From NCBI RefSeq assembly GCF_029690065.1, contig NZ_CP121463.1, positions 1,116,001 through 1,180,000 of the forward strand: 64,000 nt of DNA, read 5' to 3'. The stretch comes from Arthrobacter sp. Y-9. GTDB taxonomy: Bacteria > Actinomycetota > Actinomycetes > Actinomycetales > Micrococcaceae. The position numbers and the translations under genes are program-made. The notes beneath the pieces are model-generated. The model ran no database searches. It saw only the letters and a program-made list of their open reading frames with translations, and was not told where the DNA came from. How positions within the stretch are numbered: position 1 is the stretch's first letter; each line of letters opens with the position of its first letter. Of this stretch, positions 27,978 to 36,289 are shown in pieces.

Positions 27978-29147
27978 ATGGATCTCTCCGTAGCCGTCGT
28001 CGGCTTCGGTCTGCGCTCCGGCCTGTGGCGTCACGCCCATAAGCCCGGCGAAGGATCGCGCGTCACCCTCGTCTGCGACACGAGCGAACGTGGCCGGGCG
28101 GACGCCGCCAAGGCGCTTCCCGACGTGACGGTGACCGGTGACCTCCAGGACGTGCTGGACTCCGGCGTCGACGCCGTCCTGGTCCTCACCCCGGACAGCC
28201 AGCATGCCGCCGTCGCGGTGCAGACGCTGAAGGCCGGGATCGCGACGTTCTGCGAGAAGCCGCTGGACATCTCGCTGGAGGCGGCCGACTCGATCCTCAC
28301 GACGGCGCGTGAGACCGGCACCCGGTTGTACGTCGGCCACAACATGCGGCACATGCCGGTGGTCACGCAGATGCGGGACCTCATCAAGCAGGGTCTGATC
28401 GGCGAGGTCAAGGCCGTGTGGTGCCGGCACTTCGTGGGCAACGGCGGCGATTACTACTTCAAGGACTGGCACGCCCAGCGCCGAAATGTGAACACGCTCC
28501 TGCTCCAGAAGGGCGCCCATGACCTGGACGTGATCCACTGGCTCGCCGGCGGGTACACCGCGCGGGTGTCGGCGATCGGCAAGCTCGCGGTCTACGGCGA
28601 GGTCACGAGCCGACGGGACAATTCGGACCGGCGCATGGGGGACTGGTTCTCGGTGGACAACTGGCCGCCCGCGGCGCAGACGGACCTCGCCGAGGAGATC
28701 GACGTCGAGGACATCTCCATGATGAACATGGTGCTCGACAACGGCGTGCTGGCCTCCTATGAGCAGTGCCACTTCACGCCGGACTACTGGCGCAGTTACA
28801 CCGTGATCGGCACGGAGGGGCGCCTGGAGAACTTCGGCGACGGGCCGGGGGAGACCATCAAGGTCTGGAACACGCGCTCCAGCTATGGATTCGCGGAGCC
28901 GGACCTCGAGGTGGAGATCCTCGACGGCGACGGCGGCCACGGCGGCGCGGATCCGCTCCTGATCGGGGAGTTCCTGCGGTTCGTGCGCGACGGCGGTCAG
29001 ACGCAGACCTCCCCGGTGGCGGCACGTCAGGCGGTGGCGGCGGGAATCCTCGCGGCCGAATCGCTGCGCGGTGACGGTTCCGCGTTGCCGGTCCCGCCGC
29101 TCGACCCCGAGCTGGTGGAGTACTTCGAGCGGGGCCAGACGGCCTGA
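27978..29147 (+). CDS. Gfo/Idh/MocA-family oxidoreductase
   Basis: A 389-residue NAD(P)-dependent sugar or cyclitol dehydrogenase. The N-terminal Rossmann fold begins LSVAVVGFGLRSGLWRHAH; the family Lys is in the FCEKPLDIS motif (EKP) and the active-site region around KGAHDLDVIHWLAGG supplies the catalytic His. AAAGGAAC precedes the ATG. As last gene of the sugar-uptake cluster it probably oxidises or epimerises the imported substrate; which sugar is not shown. Confidence 0.9.
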   Translation: MDLSVAVVGFGLRSGLWRHAHKPGEGSRVTLVCDTSERGRADAAKALPDVTVTGDLQDVLDSGVDAVLVLTPDSQHAAVAVQTLKAGIATFCEKPLDISLEAADSILTTARETGTRLYVGHNMRHMPVVTQMRDLIKQGLIGEVKAVWCRHFVGNGGDYYFKDWHAQRRNVNTLLLQKGAHDLDVIHWLAGGYTARVSAIGKLAVYGEVTSRRDNSDRRMGDWFSVDNWPPAAQTDLAEEIDVEDISMMNMVLDNGVLASYEQCHFTPDYWRSYTVIGTEGRLENFGDGPGETIKVWNTRSSYGFAEPDLEVEILDGDGGHGGADPLLIGEFLRFVRDGGQTQTSPVAARQAVAAGILAAESLRGDGSALPVPPLDPELVEYFERGQTA

Positions 29148-29164
29148 CGTTCTCCCTGGAGGCG

Positions 29165-29223
29165 TTGTGTGCTCAGTTGTTGCGGGTGTTTTCCCTGAAC
29201 ACCCGCAACAACTGAGCACGCAA
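29165..29223. repeat. GTGCTCAG-family intergenic hairpin, copy 2
   Basis: Arms 29169-29190 and 29198-29219 are exact complements over 22 bp (core GTGCTCAGTTGTTGCGG) around TTCCCTG. It lies between the convergent oxidoreductase and LysR genes. The stem text is the same as in copy 3 at 60835, about 31 kb away. Confidence 0.85.
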
Positions 29224-29259
29224 GCTCTCGAGGGTGGGCGGCTCGTTCGCGGCCCGCCC

Positions 29260-30177
29260 TCAGCCGACCAGCGCTCCCATGACTTCGCGGAACGCGTCGG
29301 CCACGCGTCGGACGCTGCGGCGTTCCAGCGCTTCGGGCCGGGCCAGGAGATCGATGCACCGCCGGGTGTCGAGGCCCTGCAATGGCCGCAGCACGATGCC
29401 CTCCGGCAGCGACTGCCCCAGCGCCGCGCGCGAGGTGTACCGGGGGAGCAGGCCCAGCACGCCGCCGTCGGCGACCAGGGCCGCGACGGTCGAGTAGTCG
29501 TTGATGCGGTGCACGATCTCCAGGGGCTTGCTAGCCAGCGCCGCCACGGCGGTGAGGACGTCGTCGGGGGAGTAGCCCGGGCGACTCGTGACCCACGGTT
29601 CCCCCGCCACGTCGGCGGCGGTGAGCTCCGCACGGCCGGCCAGAGAGTGACCCGCCGGCAGCGCGACATCTAGGGGCTCACGCGTCAGCTCGATCACCGC
29701 GACCCGGTCCCGCGGCCACGGGGGACTGTGCTCCATGCGGTGGGCCAGGACCAGGTCGTGCCGGGCGGTCAGAGCGGGGAAGTCCTGCTGCGCCACGTCC
29801 TCGTCGGTGAACCGGACCCGAGGCTGGCCCTCGCCGGACAGCGCCCGCGCCAGCGGGGCGAACAGCGCCTGGCCCGCGGAGTGGAAGCCGCTCACGGTCA
29901 CGGACGCGTCGGGCGCCTCCTGGAACGCGTCGATCGCCGCGCGGGCCTGTGCCATCGCCGCGACGACGGCGGCCCCGGCGTCGGCGAGCACCTCCCCGGC
30001 CTCGGTGAGCACCAGGGTGCGGCCGTCCTTGCGCGTGAGGGGCACCTTCACGCTGCGCTGCAGGAGCATGAGCTGCTGCGACACCGCCGACGGCGTGACC
30101 ATCAGGGTCTCCGCGACCGCCTTGACGCTGCCGAGTTCGCCGAGTTCCCGCAGGACCTGAAGCTGACGGATATCCAT
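29260..30177 (-). CDS. LysR-family transcriptional regulator
   Basis: A 305-residue LysR regulator: helix-turn-helix SVKAVAETLMVTPSAVSQQLMLLQ near the N-terminus and a substrate-binding domain from ASVTVSGFHSAGQALF onward. It is monocistronic. Its upstream side is the 700-bp repeat-rich gap rather than a divergent target gene, so unlike the LysR at 11775 its regulon cannot be guessed from position. Confidence 0.87.
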   Translation of the reverse strand: MDIRQLQVLRELGELGSVKAVAETLMVTPSAVSQQLMLLQRSVKVPLTRKDGRTLVLTEAGEVLADAGAAVVAAMAQARAAIDAFQEAPDASVTVSGFHSAGQALFAPLARALSGEGQPRVRFTDEDVAQQDFPALTARHDLVLAHRMEHSPPWPRDRVAVIELTREPLDVALPAGHSLAGRAELTAADVAGEPWVTSRPGYSPDDVLTAVAALASKPLEIVHRINDYSTVAALVADGGVLGLLPRYTSRAALGQSLPEGIVLRPLQGLDTRRCIDLLARPEALERRSVRRVADAFREVMGALVG

Positions 30178-30315
30178 GAGTACATCCTAAATCGTCCAGA
30201 GTGACGATGAAGGAACGCTGAAGTGTTGGTGCCTCGTGGGAGGGGTGGGATCCGGCTGGGTCCGTGGAGCTGTCGGGCCGATCGCTCGCTCGTCCGCTCG
30301 TCCGTCCGTCCGGTT

Positions 30316-30382
30316 GAATCCGCTATCGGTGGTGTGAGTTCGCTACATGATGTAGCGAACTCACGCCCCGGATAGCGGACTC
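30316..30382. repeat. Nested palindrome of GATAGCG/GTAGCG modules
   Basis: GTGAGTTCGCTACAT (30334-30348) and ATGTAGCGAACTCAC (30350-30364) pair exactly around a single G. Outside them GAATCCGCTATC (30316-30327) pairs with GATAGCGGACTC (30371-30382) apart from one base. The whole block recurs with small changes at 53246-53292. Confidence 0.8.
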
Positions 30383-30420
30383 AGCGACTCAAGGGGCGGG
30401 GCCTGCAGCATTCCGGTGCT

Positions 30421-30825
30421 GAGCTCGCTATTCCGGGTCTGAGATCGCGACCGTCGGAAGCGAGGTCGGCCCCTGGATAGCGAGTTCGCCGGGATTCCTG
30501 CGCCCGATAGCGAGGTCGGTGCGGGTGGGACTTCCAGGCGGGGTCGGCAGCATTCCGGCGCTTTGTCGGGGCCGAACTCGCTATTTCGGGTCTGAGATCG
30601 CGACCGTCGGAAGCGAGGTCGGCCCCTGGATAGCGAGTTCGCCGGGATTCCTGCGCCCGATAGCGAGGTCGGCCCAGGACCGGCCGAAGGGGCGGACCTC
30701 CGGGCGATCCGAGGATTGACGGGGCCGAACTCGCTATTCCGGGTCTGAGATCGCGACCGTCGGAAGCGAGGTCGGCCCCTGGATAGCGAGTTCACCGGGA
30801 TTCCTGCGCCCGATAGCGAGGTCTG
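30421..30825. repeat. Array of three 99-bp repeats with two 54-bp unlike spacers
   Basis: Units 30421-30519, 30574-30672 and 30727-30825 are 99 bp each and differ at only two or three positions. The two intervals are each exactly 54 bp yet dissimilar except for the final CGGGGCC. Each unit holds several GCGA words: it opens GAACTCGCTAT (GAGCTCGCTAT in the first copy), pairs with ATAGCGAGTTC inside, and ends GATAGCGAGGTC. The gap 30178-30877 has no convincing gene; a minus-strand frame stays open because the period, 153 bp, is a multiple of three. Confidence 0.9.
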
Positions 30826-30877
30826 CGGGGCGGCGCCGGCTACCAGCCTCGTCCCGTTCAACCCCGCCCGTACCGCG

Positions 30878-32215
30878 TCAGAGGCCGTTCCGGACCACGA
30901 CCCCCTGGGCCACCACGGTGTTGACCTTCTCCAGGGCCGTGCCGTCGCTGAGCGGGTCGGCGTCCACGATGACCGCATCGGCGAAGCCGCCCACGGTGAA
31001 CCTTCCGGCCTTGCCGTCCAGGCCCAGGAGACGGGCGGAGTAGGTGGTCGCGGCGCGGAGGGACTCCAGGGTGGAGAGGCCCGCCTCGTGAAGGCGCCGC
31101 ACCTCGGTGCCCAGCGGTGTCACGTCGGTGCCGAAGGAGTCGGTGCCGGCCACGATCGTCACGCCCGCCTCGTGGGCCGCGCGGACGGCGGCCTGGTGGA
31201 TCGGCGTGTACTCCTTGCCGCGGGCGGCCAGGATCGGGTTCGGGTCGGTCGCCATGCTGTCCACGGCCTGGAGCGTGGGTGTGAAGTACGTGCCGCGGCG
31301 CACCATCTCCGCGATGGTGGCCTCCGTCAGGTACACGCCGTGCTCGATGCTCTTCACACCGCCCCGCACGGCCCCGTCGATGCCCTCGGTGCTGTAGGCG
31401 TGGCACAGCACGCCGGCGCCCCGGGCGGCCTTGACGATCGCGGCGATCTGCTCGCGCCCGTACACGAGCTCCCGGGGATCCTGCTCGGGGATGCCCGCCC
31501 GGGGATTGGCGCGGGTCTTGATCACCCGGGCGCCGCGGGCGAGGTTGACCCTCGTGAAGTAGGCCAGATCCTGCACGTCCCTGATGCCGTTCTTCAGTCG
31601 GGCCAGCGGCGCCAGATCCGGGTCGGCCAGGATGGAATCGCCCTGGTCCGGGGAGACGAACAGACCGGCGGCGAGCATGCGCGGGGACAGCCCCGGGGCC
31701 CATTCCGGCAGGGCGGCGAGAGCGACGTCCTGGTAGAAGCTGCTGCTGCCGCTCCGGACGCTCGTGGTGCCGTTGTGCAGGTGGAGCCGGACGTCCTCCA
31801 GGCCGTTGGCGTGGACGTGCGCGTCGACCAGTCCGGGGACCACCCAGCGCCCGTGAGCCTGGAGGCGCTGAGCGCGGCGGGCGACGGCGGCCACGGCTCG
31901 CCGAGTGGTATCCCGATTTCCGACGGCGGCGACCTTGCCGCCGTCGAGCACCAGGACGCCGTCCTCGATCGCGGCGCCGGTGAGCGGATCGACGACGGTG
32001 CCGCCCTCGATGATCACGGCGCCCGGCGTCGCATGACGTCCCCGGTGGGCCGGAGCAACGGGGCGGTCGGAAGCCTGGGCCGCGGGCGCCGACGCCAGCT
32101 GTGCTGCGATGCCCGCCGCGGTGATGCCCGCGAGGGCCGCGGCCCCGGCGAGGATGCCGCGCCGGGTGAGGTTGCTGGGCGGCTGGACGACGCTGTCGTG
32201 ATCATGGGTGCACAT
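30878..32215 (-). CDS. Tat-exported metal-dependent amidohydrolase
   Basis: A 445-residue amidohydrolase of the imidazolonepropionase/prolidase-like group. The N-terminus NLTRRGILAGAAALAGITAAG is a twin-arginine signal ending near PAAQAS, so the enzyme should act outside the membrane. Metal ligands are seen as HVH in VDAHVHANG, a Lys in VIKTRA, His in LCHAYSTEGI, His in SIEHGVYL and Asp in AGTDSFG. ATG 32215 follows GAGGAG; a GTG at 32260 in frame has no ribosome site. It diverges from tdh. Cyclic amide, dipeptide or similar substrates are typical; the true one is unknown. Confidence 0.86.
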   Translation of the reverse strand: MCTHDHDSVVQPPSNLTRRGILAGAAALAGITAAGIAAQLASAPAAQASDRPVAPAHRGRHATPGAVIIEGGTVVDPLTGAAIEDGVLVLDGGKVAAVGNRDTTRRAVAAVARRAQRLQAHGRWVVPGLVDAHVHANGLEDVRLHLHNGTTSVRSGSSSFYQDVALAALPEWAPGLSPRMLAAGLFVSPDQGDSILADPDLAPLARLKNGIRDVQDLAYFTRVNLARGARVIKTRANPRAGIPEQDPRELVYGREQIAAIVKAARGAGVLCHAYSTEGIDGAVRGGVKSIEHGVYLTEATIAEMVRRGTYFTPTLQAVDSMATDPNPILAARGKEYTPIHQAAVRAAHEAGVTIVAGTDSFGTDVTPLGTEVRRLHEAGLSTLESLRAATTYSARLLGLDGKAGRFTVGGFADAVIVDADPLSDGTALEKVNTVVAQGVVVRNGL

Positions 32216-32264
32216 GGGGGAGTCTCCTCGGGGAAAGGGCGTGAGTGTGGTGCCGCTCACGAAG

Positions 32265-32359
32265 TTTGGAATACCAAAGTTACGTCATGGCGAACGGGTC
32301 TCGCCAGCCCTCTGGGAAACAGTTAAGTATTTACTTAACTCAAGAATGAGATACTTGAG
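32265..32359. promoter_or_regulatory. Cluster of three dyads between amidohydrolase and tdh
   Basis: In the divergent gap 32216-32396 are TTTGG-N4-CCAAA (32265-32278), the exact palindrome AGTTAAGTA-TT-TACTTAACT (32321-32340) and CTCAAG-N9-CTTGAG (32339-32359), the last two touching. The 20-bp palindrome is AT-rich in a GC-rich genome and is the best operator candidate for control of tdh-kbl and/or the amidohydrolase gene. Confidence 0.55.
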
Positions 32360-32396
32360 CTTGTTCTAAGCCTTTCGACGGCTTGTAATGGGACTC

Positions 32397-33443
32397 ATGA
32401 AGGCTCTGTACAAGTCCGCGGCACAGCCCGGCTTCGAACTCGTGGACCGCCCCGAACCCGGCACCGGCGCCGGCGACGTGAAGATCCGCGTGCACACCAC
32501 CGGCATCTGCGGCACCGACCTGCATATCCAGTCCTGGGACGCCTGGGCCGCGAGCACCATCAACGCTCCGCTGATCGCGGGCCACGAGTTCTACGGCGAG
32601 GTCGTGGAGATCGGCGAGGACGTCCGGGACGTCAAGGTGGGGGACCGCGTCTCCGGCGAGGGCCACGTGGTCTGCGGCATCTGCCGCAATTGCCGCGCCG
32701 GCCGCCGCCAGATGTGCATCCGCACCTCGAGCGTGGGTGTGCAGCGGGACGGCGCCTTCGCCGAGTACGTCGTCATCCCGGAGGAGAACGTCTGGGTCCA
32801 CCACGACCCCAGCGTCACCCCGGAACTCGGCGCCATCTTCGACCCCTTCGGCAACGCCGTGCACACCGCCCTGAGCTTCCCGCTCGTCGGCGAGGACGTG
32901 CTCATCACCGGCGCCGGCCCCATCGGCCTCATGGCCATCGCGGTCGCCCGGCATGCCGGGGCCCGCAAGATCGCCATCACCGACGTCTCGCCGAGCCGCC
33001 TCGAACTGGCCCGCTCCCTGGGCGTCGACCTCGCCGTCGACGTCTCCACCACCCGCATCAGTGACGCGCAGCGCGAACTCGGCATGCGCGAGGGCTTCGA
33101 CATCGGCCTCGAGATGTCGGGCCACCCGACGGCGCTGCCCGAGATGATCGAGAACATGAACCACGGCGGCCGGATCGCCATGCTCGGCCTGCCGAGCCAG
33201 TCGATCGACATCGACTGGGGCAAGGTCGTCACCCACATGCTGACCCTCAAGGGCATCTACGGGCGCGAGATGTTCGAGACCTGGTACGCCATGAGCGCCA
33301 TGCTCTCCTCCAACCCGGTGCTTCACCGGAACATCTCCGCCGTCATCACCGACGTCCTGCCCGCCATGGAGTGGGAGAAGGGCTTCGAGGCGGCGCGCGG
33401 CGGGCACGGCGGCAAGGTCGTGCTCGACTGGCGCACCCTCTGA
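32397..33443 (+). CDS. tdh: L-threonine 3-dehydrogenase
   Basis: A 348-residue zinc-dependent medium-chain dehydrogenase that oxidises L-threonine to 2-amino-3-ketobutyrate with NAD+. Catalytic zinc site Cys38 and His63-Glu64 (GHEF), structural zinc cysteines 93, 96, 99 and 107, and a Rossmann fold around [22 protein letters not shown]. The start MKALYKS matches the usual Tdh N-terminus and has GGGA upstream; the in-frame ATG at 32388 would add three residues. The following kbl gene completes the pathway. Confidence 0.93.
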   Translation: MKALYKSAAQPGFELVDRPEPGTGAGDVKIRVHTTGICGTDLHIQSWDAWAASTINAPLIAGHEFYGEVVEIGEDVRDVKVGDRVSGEGHVVCGICRNCRAGRRQMCIRTSSVGVQRDGAFAEYVVIPEENVWVHHDPSVTPELGAIFDPFGNAVHTALSFPLVGEDVLITGAGPIGLMAIAVARHAGARKIAITDVSPSRLELARSLGVDLAVDVSTTRISDAQRELGMREGFDIGLEMSGHPTALPEMIENMNHGGRIAMLGLPSQSIDIDWGKVVTHMLTLKGIYGREMFETWYAMSAMLSSNPVLHRNISAVITDVLPAMEWEKGFEAARGGHGGKVVLDWRTL

Positions 33444-33586
33444 CAGCCCACCGCTGATCGACGACGACGGCGCGCGGCGGCCTCCGCGCGTCGTCGTCCA
33501 CCGCGGACCGGGCCTTCCCGCACGCACCTCACCCTCGTAAGCTCGCAAGGGGCGCCCACCCCGCAGGCGCCGCCGAAAGGACCACC

Positions 33587-34801
33587 ATGTACGGCCTCAT
33601 CAAGGACCAGCTCGCCACGGAGCTCGACGACCTCCGCACCGCCGGCCTCTTCAAGGAAGAGCGCAACATCACCTCGGCGCAGTCCAACCGGATCACCGCC
33701 GGCCCGCTCGGCCAGCCCACCCGCGAGGTGCTCAACTTCTGCGCGAACAACTACCTGGGCCTCGCGGACCACCCGGAGATCATCGCCGCGGCCAAGGACG
33801 CCATGGACAGCCACGGCTTCGGCATGGCGAGCGTCCGCTTCATCTGCGGCACCCAGGACCTGCACCTGGAACTCGAACGCCAGGTGTCCCGCTTCCTCGG
33901 CACCGAGGACACGATCCTGTTCTCGAGCTGCTTCGACGCCAACGGCGGCGTGTTCGAATCGCTCTTCGGCCCGGAGGACGCGATCGTCTCCGACGCCCTG
34001 AACCACGCCTCGATCATCGACGGCATCCGCCTCTCCAAGGCCCGCCGCTTCCGCTACGCCAACCAGGACATGGCGGACCTGGAGGCCAAGCTCCGTGAGG
34101 CGACGTCGGACGCGCCCGGTCAGTCGGCCGCGCGCCGCGTGGTCATCGTGACGGACGGCGTCTTCTCGATGGACGGCTACCTCGCCCCGCTCCGCGAGAT
34201 CTGCGATCTGGCGGACAAGTACGGCGCGCTCGTCATGGTGGACGATTCACACGCCGTCGGCTTCATGGGTCCGACCGGCGCCGGCACCCCCGAGCATGCC
34301 GGCGTCAGCGACCGGGTGGACCTCTACACGGGCACCTTCGGCAAGGCGCTGGGCGGCGCGTCCGGCGGCTACGTCTCCGGCCGGTCCGAGATCGTCGCGA
34401 TGCTGCGCCAGAAGGCCCGTCCGTACCTGTTCTCCAACTCGCTCGCCCCGGCCATCGTCGCCGCGACGCTCAAGGCGCTGGAACTCGTGCGCGACTCCGG
34501 GGAGCTCCGCGAGAAGCTCTTCGAGAACGCCGCCCTGTTCCGCCGTCGTATGCAGGAGGAGGGCTTCGAACTGCTCGACGGCGAGCACGCGATCATCCCC
34601 GTCATGTTCCACGACGCCGTCCTCGCCGCGAAGGTCGCCTCGGCGATGCTGGAGCACGGCGTGTTCGTGACCGCCTTCAGCTTCCCCGTGGTGCCCCGCG
34701 GCGCGGCCCGCATCCGCGTGCAGCTCTCCGCACGGCACAGCGCTGAGGACGTCGAAGCGTGCGTCCAGGCGTTCGTGGCGGCCCGGTCCGAGGCTTCCTG
34801 A
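33587..34801 (+). CDS. kbl: Glycine C-acetyltransferase (2-amino-3-ketobutyrate CoA ligase)
   Basis: A 404-residue PLP enzyme of the alpha-oxoamine synthase family that splits 2-amino-3-ketobutyrate with CoA into glycine and acetyl-CoA. Family sequence [21 protein letters not shown] and [19 protein letters not shown] lysine Lys253 in [19 protein letters not shown] preceded by GAAAGGA. With tdh it forms the two-step threonine-to-glycine route. The 143 bp between the two genes hold no strong hairpin, so cotranscription is likely. Confidence 0.96.
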   Translation: MYGLIKDQLATELDDLRTAGLFKEERNITSAQSNRITAGPLGQPTREVLNFCANNYLGLADHPEIIAAAKDAMDSHGFGMASVRFICGTQDLHLELERQVSRFLGTEDTILFSSCFDANGGVFESLFGPEDAIVSDALNHASIIDGIRLSKARRFRYANQDMADLEAKLREATSDAPGQSAARRVVIVTDGVFSMDGYLAPLREICDLADKYGALVMVDDSHAVGFMGPTGAGTPEHAGVSDRVDLYTGTFGKALGGASGGYVSGRSEIVAMLRQKARPYLFSNSLAPAIVAATLKALELVRDSGELREKLFENAALFRRRMQEEGFELLDGEHAIIPVMFHDAVLAAKVASAMLEHGVFVTAFSFPVVPRGAARIRVQLSARHSAEDVEACVQAFVAARSEAS

Positions 34802-34826
34802 CCCACGCCTCTTCCGTGCCTCTTCC

Positions 34827-34886
34827 ATCGACTGCTCCGTGAATGTCGTTTTGAACCCTCAGAACGACATCTACGGAGCAGTCGAT
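34827..34886. repeat. Long intergenic hairpin after kbl
   Basis: ATCGACTGCTCCGT (34827-34840) pairs with ACGGAGCAGTCGAT (34873-34886); ATGTCGTT/AACGACAT and two more pairs continue inward, giving about 27 pairs with one mismatch, some wobble and a 6-nt loop. No T-run. It separates kbl from hutI and may terminate kbl transcription. Confidence 0.8.
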
Positions 34887-34975
34887 CGTTAACGGGCCGT
34901 GGCTGGTCCGGGATACCGGACACGGGTGAGGGTGAGTCCGGGACGAGGCGGGTGTGTCCCGGAAGAATGGGAACC

Positions 34976-36181
34976 ATGAGCCTCCTGATCACCAACATCG
35001 CCGAACTCATGACCCAGGACGGCGAGCACCGGGTCCTCAAGGACGCGGCCGTCGTCGTCGACGGCGAGCGCATCGCCTGGATCGGCCAGGCCGCCGACGC
35101 CCCGGCCACGGACGAGGTGTACGACGCCGAGGGCCGCGCGCTGCTGCCGGGCTGGGTGGATTCGCACACGCACCTCGTGTTCGCCGGGGACCGGACCGCC
35201 GAGTTCGAGGCGCGCATGGCGGGGGAGAGCTACAGCGCGGGCGGCATCGGCGTCACCATGAACGCCACGCGCGCCGCCTCCGATGAGGAACTCCTGGATC
35301 TCGCCCGCGCCCGTCGTGCCGAGGCCCTGCGCGGCGGCACCACGTATCTCGAGGCGAAGACCGGGTACGGGCTGAGCACCGAGCACGAAGAGGCGCTGGC
35401 CCGGGTGACCGCGCAGGTGGCCGATGAGGTCACGTTCCTCGGAGCACATCTCGTCCCGAAGGGCGCCGAGCCGGACGCCTATGTGGAGGAAGTGGTCGGG
35501 CCGATGCTCACTGCCGTCGCGCCGCACGCCCGCTGGGCCGATGTGTTCTGTGAGCGCGGGGCGTTCGACGAGGCCCAGTCCCGTCGCGTGCTCGAGGCCT
35601 GCGCCGCCGCCGGCCTGGGACTGCGCGTGCACGGCAACCAGCTCGGCCCGGGCGCCGGCGTGCGCCTCGCCGTCGAGCTCGGCGCCGCGAGCGTCGACCA
35701 CGTGAATCACCTTGAAGACGCTGACGTCGCAGCACTCGCGGACAGCTGGGCGGCCTACGACGGCGGGCGCGGCCCCCGCGGCACGGTCGCCACGTGCCTG
35801 CCCGCCTGCGACCTGTCCACGCGAGAGCCTCTCGCCCCGGCCCGCCGTCTGCTGGACGCGGGTGTCCAGGTGGCGATCGCCTCCAATCTCAATCCCGGGA
35901 CGAGCTACACGAGCGCCATGAACTACTGCGTGACCACCGCGGTGCTGCAGATGGGCCTCAGCGTCCACGAAGCCGTGCGCGCCGCGACGTTCGGTGGCGC
36001 CCTGGCCCTGCACCGCGAGGTGGGCGAGGACGTCGACGGGCGGCGTGCGGTCGGGTCGATCGCCGTCGGGCACCGTGCCGATCTGCACCTCCTGAACGCT
36101 CCCAGCGCGACGCACCTGGCCTACCGTCCGGGCATGCCGCTCACCCACGCCGTGTGGCAGGCCGGCGTGCAGGTCGTCTGA
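34976..36181 (+). CDS. hutI: Imidazolonepropionase
   Basis: A 401-residue amidohydrolase that opens imidazolonepropionate to N-formimino-L-glutamate in histidine degradation. Metal-binding His64 and His66 in VDSHTHLVFAGDRTAEFEARM, the substrate segment GGTTYLEAKTGYGLS, VHGNQLGPGAGVRLAVELGA and IASNLNPGTSYTSAMN are characteristic. ATG 34976 gives the normal N-terminus. No hutH, hutU or hutG lies beside it, so the rest of the pathway must be encoded elsewhere. Confidence 0.93.
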   Translation: MSLLITNIAELMTQDGEHRVLKDAAVVVDGERIAWIGQAADAPATDEVYDAEGRALLPGWVDSHTHLVFAGDRTAEFEARMAGESYSAGGIGVTMNATRAASDEELLDLARARRAEALRGGTTYLEAKTGYGLSTEHEEALARVTAQVADEVTFLGAHLVPKGAEPDAYVEEVVGPMLTAVAPHARWADVFCERGAFDEAQSRRVLEACAAAGLGLRVHGNQLGPGAGVRLAVELGAASVDHVNHLEDADVAALADSWAAYDGGRGPRGTVATCLPACDLSTREPLAPARRLLDAGVQVAIASNLNPGTSYTSAMNYCVTTAVLQMGLSVHEAVRAATFGGALALHREVGEDVDGRRAVGSIAVGHRADLHLLNAPSATHLAYRPGMPLTHAVWQAGVQVV

Positions 36182-36199
36182 CGTCCCGGAGAAGCCGCT

Positions 36200-36278
36200 C
36201 CTTACGACGCGAGCCGCCAGTAGATGCCCGAATCCACGAGGGATAAGGGCATCTACTGGCGGCTCGGGTGCCGTAAGG
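36200..36278. repeat. Long intergenic hairpin between hutI and the GH101 gene
   Basis: GAGCCGCCAGTAGATGCCC (36211-36229) pairs exactly with 36247-36265; further out CCTTACG (36200-36206) pairs with CGTAAGG (36272-36278). The loop is 17 nt. It lies between convergent genes and can act as a bidirectional terminator, though its stem is unusually long. Confidence 0.82.
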
Positions 36279-36289
36279 GTGGAAACGGC

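Noticed and set aside
30421-30825. CRISPR-like array
   Set aside because: Repeats of 99 bp and spacers of 54 bp are far outside CRISPR dimensions, there are only three units, and no cas gene is in the window.
30361-30978. Minus-strand open frame of 205 codons with a repeated 33-residue block
   Set aside because: Its first 34 or so codons overlap the amidohydrolase gene in another frame, the amino-acid content is a low-complexity Arg/Ser/Pro mix, and openness follows from a 153-bp period; no start with a ribosome site.
34976-36181. Complete histidine-utilisation operon
   Set aside because: Only hutI is present; neighbours are tdh-kbl and the GH101 gene, with hairpins on both sides.
34827-36278. 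Transposon terminal repeats around hutI
   Set aside because: The hairpins at 34827 and 36200 have unrelated stem sequences, so they are not the ends of one element.
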